Origin: an uncultured Oscillospiraceae bacterium
GTDB lineage: Bacteria > Bacillota > Clostridia > Oscillospirales > Acutalibacteraceae
DNA: 7,799 nucleotides
Assembly: GCA_900546895.1 (NCBI GenBank)
Contig: UREO01000137.1
Span: 1-7,799 of the forward strand
Reading direction: 5' to 3'
Shown: positions 5,244 to 7,799 of the stretch, one piece after another
How positions within the stretch are numbered: the stretch's first letter is position 1
Layout of the letters: the number at the start of each line of letters is the position of its first letter
Position numbers and translations under genes: made by a program
Notes under the pieces: model-generated
What the model saw: only the letters and a program-made list of their open reading frames with translations
Database searches by the model: none
What the model was told of the DNA's origin: nothing

Positions 5244-6107
5244 TTATTTTTTGCGGCTGCGCAGATATTGAATGGCGCTGGTCGCGGCTCTGGCGCCGTC
5301 GTAAACCGCTTTGGAAATCTGGTACATGCCGCCGGTACAGTCGCCCGCCGCGTAAAGGCCGGGAATGTTCGTCTGCATGCGGTCGTTTACCACAATGCGG
5401 CCGTTTTCGGTTTCGGCGCCCATGGTCCGGGCGAAATCCGTGCTGGAAGCTACGCCCAGAGCGACGAACACCCCGCTGAGCGGCTGGGTGGAGCCGTCGC
5501 GGAAAGCGATGGATTCCAAAACGCTGTCGCCCCTCAGGGCTTCGATTTCCTTTTTGTTCACGGAAATCTGTTCGGGGAATTCCACGGAAGGTTCGCGCCC
5601 GTTGGTCAGCACCGTGACCGAACCGACGACCGGCAGAAGCTCCGCCGCCTCGTGCAGGGCGTAGCCGCCGTCCCCCAGAACGGCAACGGCTTTTCCGCGG
5701 TAGAAAAACGCGTCGCAGACGGCGCAGTAGCTGACGCCTTTTCCTTCAAATTTGCTCAGACCCTCAATTCTGGGCGATTTTCTGGAAGCGCCCGTCGCAA
5801 GGATGACGCAGGGGGCTTTGTAGGCGCCCTGTTTTGACTGGACGGTAAACTCGCCGTCGTAGCTGATACCCAGAACCTCGTCGCTTACGACGGAAACACC
5901 GAGCCTTTCGGCTTGGTCGATTCCGTTGCGGACCAGCTGTTCTCCGGAAACAGGGGTGGGAAAGCCGTAATAATTTTCGATTTCCCCCGCTTTTGATAAA
6001 GCTCCGCTGTCGCGCCCGATTACCATGGTATCCAGCCCGGCGCGTGCCGTATAGGCCGCTGAAGAGATTCCGGCGGGACCGTTTCCCAAGATGATTATAT
6101 CGGCCAT
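5244..6107 (-). CDS. Thioredoxin-reductase-like flavoprotein without the NADPH HRR motif
   Basis: A 287-residue FAD enzyme of the low-molecular-weight thioredoxin reductase fold. Seen: FAD motif GNGPAG (8-13); redox-active CAVC (C128, C131) in the middle domain; second nucleotide-like motif GDGGYA (145-150); C-terminal FAD motif LYAAGDC (251-257). The canonical HRRxxxR that binds the NADPH 2'-phosphate is absent: the strand after the second motif runs VTVLTNGREPSVEF. The usual DSAxEEA is GYALHEA. Loss of these features is typical of clostridial ferredoxin-dependent reductases (FFTR), so ferredoxin may be the electron donor; it could also be a divergent TrxB. Start: ATG at 6107 with GAGGG 7 bases upstream; an upstream in-frame ATG at 6194 would span the promoter and box. 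An AT-rich hairpin (5234..5254) overlaps the stop. It presumably reduces the adjacent thioredoxin. Confidence 0.9.
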   Translation of the reverse strand: MADIIILGNGPAGISSAAYTARAGLDTMVIGRDSGALSKAGEIENYYGFPTPVSGEQLVRNGIDQAERLGVSVVSDEVLGISYDGEFTVQSKQGAYKAPCVILATGASRKSPRIEGLSKFEGKGVSYCAVCDAFFYRGKAVAVLGDGGYALHEAAELLPVVGSVTVLTNGREPSVEFPEQISVNKKEIEALRGDSVLESIAFRDGSTQPLSGVFVALGVASSTDFARTMGAETENGRIVVNDRMQTNIPGLYAAGDCTGGMYQISKAVYDGARAATSAIQYLRSRKK

Positions 6108-6135
6108 CGTTTCACCCTCTCTGGTTGATTGTTTT

Positions 6136-6177
6136 ATTATATGCCGTAAATAAGATTTATTCTGTGACATGGTCACA
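6136..6177 (-). promoter_or_regulatory. trxB-like promoter with GTGA-N5-TCAC activator box
   Basis: A perfect TATAAT lies at 6141..6136. Upstream is the palindrome TGTGACCATGTCACA (6177..6163, read on the minus strand) with 6-base perfect arms. Its centre is 29 bases before the -10 edge, near -41 from the expected start at about 6129. The -35 position holds CAGAAT, a poor match. A second box (6211..6197) lies 34 bases further upstream. Confidence 0.75.
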
Positions 6178-6196
6178 TCCGGGCTTTTTTCCACTG

Positions 6197-6238
6197 TGTG
6201 ATTTAGTCACGGAATCCTGTCTTTCCTCATGATATCAT
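6197..6238 (+). promoter_or_regulatory. Rightward promoter with GTGA-N5-TCAC activator box
   Basis: TGTGATTTAGTCACG (6197..6211) is followed by TATCAT at 6233..6238, a 5-of-6 match to the -10. The box centre is again 29 bases from the -10 edge. The bases after the box, GAAT, match those at the trxB and trxA boxes. Transcription would start near 6245, toward the CoA-disulfide-reductase-like gene, 259 bases upstream of it. The same box could also assist the trxB promoter from about -75. Confidence 0.6.
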
Positions 6239-6503
6239 AAAACTGTAAAAAATTACACTACAATACTTGCAATTTTTCAAATTGAATTCCGATTTTATAG
6301 CACTTCCATTTCAGCTTGCGAAAAGAAACGCAACCTTGTTGCAGAATTAACGGGAAATGCTGTAAGTTTCCTCTTTGAGGGAGCCGGCAGGCAAAGCCCG
6401 ACTGAAGGGTTTTATAGAAGCCGGACAGGGGCGGTGCAACGAAAAAGTTCATTTTTGAAAACAGTATTCATAAGCTTTATATGATTGGAAAGGCGGAGAT
6501 ACA
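6239..6503 (+). other. Gene-free leader region with possible RNA structure
   Basis: No supported gene lies in these 265 bases. Small stems can be drawn: CAATTT/AAATTG (6270..6284), TTGCG/CGCAA (6316..6333), GCAAC/GTTGC (6330..6342, which would compete with the previous one), CCTC/GAGG around 6371..6380, and CCGGC (about 6384) with GCCGG (about 6420) enclosing GGCAAAGCC. AGCACTTCC (6299..6307) can also pair, with one mismatch, with GGAAATGCT around 6353..6361. The set resembles a structured leader, but I do not recognise a known riboswitch class. It would be transcribed from the box-controlled rightward promoter. Confidence 0.4.
6455..6483 (+). promoter_or_regulatory. Second, closer promoter candidate for the CoA-disulfide-reductase-like gene
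   Basis: TTGAAA (6455..6460) matches the -35 at 5 of 6 positions. After 17 bases TATATG (6478..6483) matches the -10 at 4 of 6. The start would fall near 6490, just before the GGAG ribosome binding site (6495..6498), giving a very short leader. It could supply basal expression independent of the activator box. Confidence 0.4.
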
Positions 6504-7799
6504 ATGAAGGTACTGATTGTCGGCGGTGTTGCGGGCGGCGCAGGCGCGGCTACCAGGCTGCGCAGACAGAGCGAGGAAGCCAAAATCATCCTGTTTGAGA
6601 AGGGGGAGTACATTTCCTACGCGAACTGCGGTCTTCCCTACTATATCGGGGGAACGATCGGGGACAGGGAAAAGCTGATCGTCACGCAGCCGGAGCTGCT
6701 TCGCAGGCGCTTTGGCATCGATGTGCGTACGAAGAGCGAGGTCGTGAAAATTGACCGTGAAAAAAAGACGGTGACCGTACAAAATCACGCGGACGGCAGC
6801 ACCTACGAGGAAAGCTATGATAAGCTGATCCTTTCGCCCGGCGCGGTGCCGAAGCGCCCCAATTTGCCCGGAATCGACAGCGAGGGAATCTTTACGCTGC
6901 GCACGGTGCCGGATACGCTTCAGATCGACGCCTATATTAAGGAAAAGCACGCAAAGTCGGCCGTTGTGGTCGGCGCGGGCTTTATCGGGGTGGAAATGGC
7001 GGAAAATCTGAAGGAACGCGGCCTTGACGTCACGATTGTTGAATTCTTGGATCAGGCCATTGCCTCCCTTGACCCGGAAATGGCGGCCATTCTGCACCGC
7101 CATATGAGAGAAAACGGAATCAAATTACTGTTCGGTACGGGTGTGCAGGGCTTTGAAAAGTCCGCAGGCCTGAAAGTAAAGCTGACCGGAGACAGGGAAC
7201 TGGAGGCCGATCTGGTCATCCTGAGCATTGGCGTCGCGCCGGACAGCCGCCTTGCCAAAGAAGCCGGTCTGGAGCTTGGCGTCGGAGCAAGCATCCTGAC
7301 CGACGATACCTTTGCCACCTCCGACCCAGATATTTACGCGGTCGGCGACGCCATTTCCGTCCGCCAGATCGTGACCGGGGACAGGACGCTGGTTCCCCTT
7401 GCCGGACCCGCCAACAAGCAGGGGCGGCTTGCCGGGGACAATGTTCTGGGGCAGAGGGTCACAAGGGACAGCGGCGTACAGGGCAGCGCGGTGCTGAAGG
7501 TGTTCGATATGACCGCCGCTTCCACCGGGCTGAACGAGAAACAGCTGAAAGCACAGGGAATTTCGTATCAGAAAACCTATATCCATCCGTCGAGCCACGC
7601 GGGGTACTATCCCGGCTCCTCACAGATCAGCATGAAGCTGCTGTTCGCACCGGACGGCAAAATTCTCGGCGCGCAGGCGGTCGGTTACGAGGGAGTGGAT
7701 AAACGCATCGACGTGCTTGCCACCGCGCTTCGTCTGGGCGGAACGGCCTACGATCTTGAAAAACTGGAGCTCTCTTACGCGCCGCCTTATTCCTCCGCG
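6504..7799 (+). CDS. CoA-disulfide reductase / NADH oxidase family flavoprotein (3' end beyond the window)
   Basis: The open frame runs from the ATG at 6504 to the window end, 432 residues without a stop. Seen: FAD motif GGVAGGAGAA (7-16); the single redox cysteine in SYANCGLPYYIGG (C42), typical of CoA-disulfide reductases, NADH oxidases and NADH-dependent per/polysulfide reductases; NAD(P)H motif VVVGAGFIGVEMAE (154-167); second FAD motif IYAVGDA (277-283). The C-terminal dimerisation domain has FDMTAASTGLNE (334-345) and HAGYYPG (365-371), ending in LSYAPPYSSA. It likely reduces CoA disulfide or related per/polysulfides in the cytoplasm. Only about ten to fifteen residues of the core family are missing, so a C-terminal rhodanese-type fusion, common in clostridial members, cannot be judged. 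Start: GGCGGAG ends 5 bases upstream. The gene is divergent from the reductase and shares its regulatory region. Confidence 0.92.
   Translation, partial: MKVLIVGGVAGGAGAATRLRRQSEEAKIILFEKGEYISYANCGLPYYIGGTIGDREKLIVTQPELLRRRFGIDVRTKSEVVKIDREKKTVTVQNHADGSTYEESYDKLILSPGAVPKRPNLPGIDSEGIFTLRTVPDTLQIDAYIKEKHAKSAVVVGAGFIGVEMAENLKERGLDVTIVEFLDQAIASLDPEMAAILHRHMRENGIKLLFGTGVQGFEKSAGLKVKLTGDRELEADLVILSIGVAPDSRLAKEAGLELGVGASILTDDTFATSDPDIYAVGDAISVRQIVTGDRTLVPLAGPANKQGRLAGDNVLGQRVTRDSGVQGSAVLKVFDMTAASTGLNEKQLKAQGISYQKTYIHPSSHAGYYPGSSQISMKLLFAPDGKILGAQAVGYEGVDKRIDVLATALRLGGTAYDLEKLELSYAPPYSSA

Noticed and set aside
4770..5837. Plus-strand open frame of 355 codons over trxA and the reductase
   Set aside because: It is antisense to two well-supported genes and begins inside the MITE-like element without a ribosome binding site.
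6105..6194. Upstream ATG at 6194 as the reductase start
   Set aside because: It would place 29 extra residues across the -10 box and activator palindrome, whereas the ATG at 6107 has a GAGGG site and begins the FAD-binding strand as in the family.
6370..6445. Resemblance of GGCAGGCAAAGCC and GGACAGGGG to pieces of glycine or NiCo riboswitches
   Set aside because: The conserved pieces are incomplete and not in the right order or helical context; I could not thread either consensus, so no riboswitch class is called.
6258..6452. 64-codon minus-strand open frame between the two reductase genes
   Set aside because: No ribosome binding site, no recognisable domain, and it lies within the likely plus-strand leader.

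Overview
The window looks like chromosomal DNA of a flagellated, low-oxygen Firmicute, most likely a clostridium of the Oscillospirales/Ruminococcaceae type. The reasons are strong GGAGG ribosome binding sites, a sigma-28-type flagellin promoter, a long clostridial FtsA-like protein, and a clostridial-style redox cluster (Crp/Fnr regulator, thioredoxin, thioredoxin reductase, CoA-disulfide-reductase-like protein). The organism is an inference; no marker gene is present. The first ~680 bases are visibly more AT-rich than the rest.

Left part (1-783): two tandem, 54% identical, HTH-only XRE regulators follow three copies of a TAGTG-N6-CACTA operator. The left operator overlaps a leftward extended -10 promoter, and a ribosome binding site plus ATG at the very edge suggests a divergent gene outside the window. 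The first regulator has ACG where its paralogue has ATG. Next comes a sigma-28-like promoter, a leader hairpin and a compact 294-residue flagellin (784-1668), closed by a strong terminator that probably works in both directions.

Middle (1728-4822), minus strand: a 687-residue FtsA/actin-family ATPase with an unusual C-terminal extension of small 'NG'-rich, beta-grasp-like modules; then a Crp/Fnr-family regulator with CRP-like recognition-helix residues. Upstream of the regulator lies a 148-base MITE-like element with 16-base terminal inverted repeats and a large internal hairpin that could terminate the thioredoxin transcript.

Right part (4823-7799): thioredoxin and a thioredoxin-reductase-like flavoprotein (both minus), and a divergent CoA-disulfide reductase/NADH oxidase family gene that runs off the end. 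The reductase has a CxxC but no HRRxxxR NADPH motif, resembling clostridial ferredoxin-dependent reductases. The most striking pattern is three copies of a GTGA-N5-TCAC palindrome. Each is centred exactly 29 bases before a -10 box (ahead of trxA, ahead of trxB, and facing the CoA-disulfide reductase gene), the geometry of class II activation near -41. The neighbouring Crp/Fnr protein is the obvious candidate activator, so the right part reads as a small thiol-redox regulon. The rightward promoter implies a ~260-base leader that contains possible alternative hairpins and no gene.
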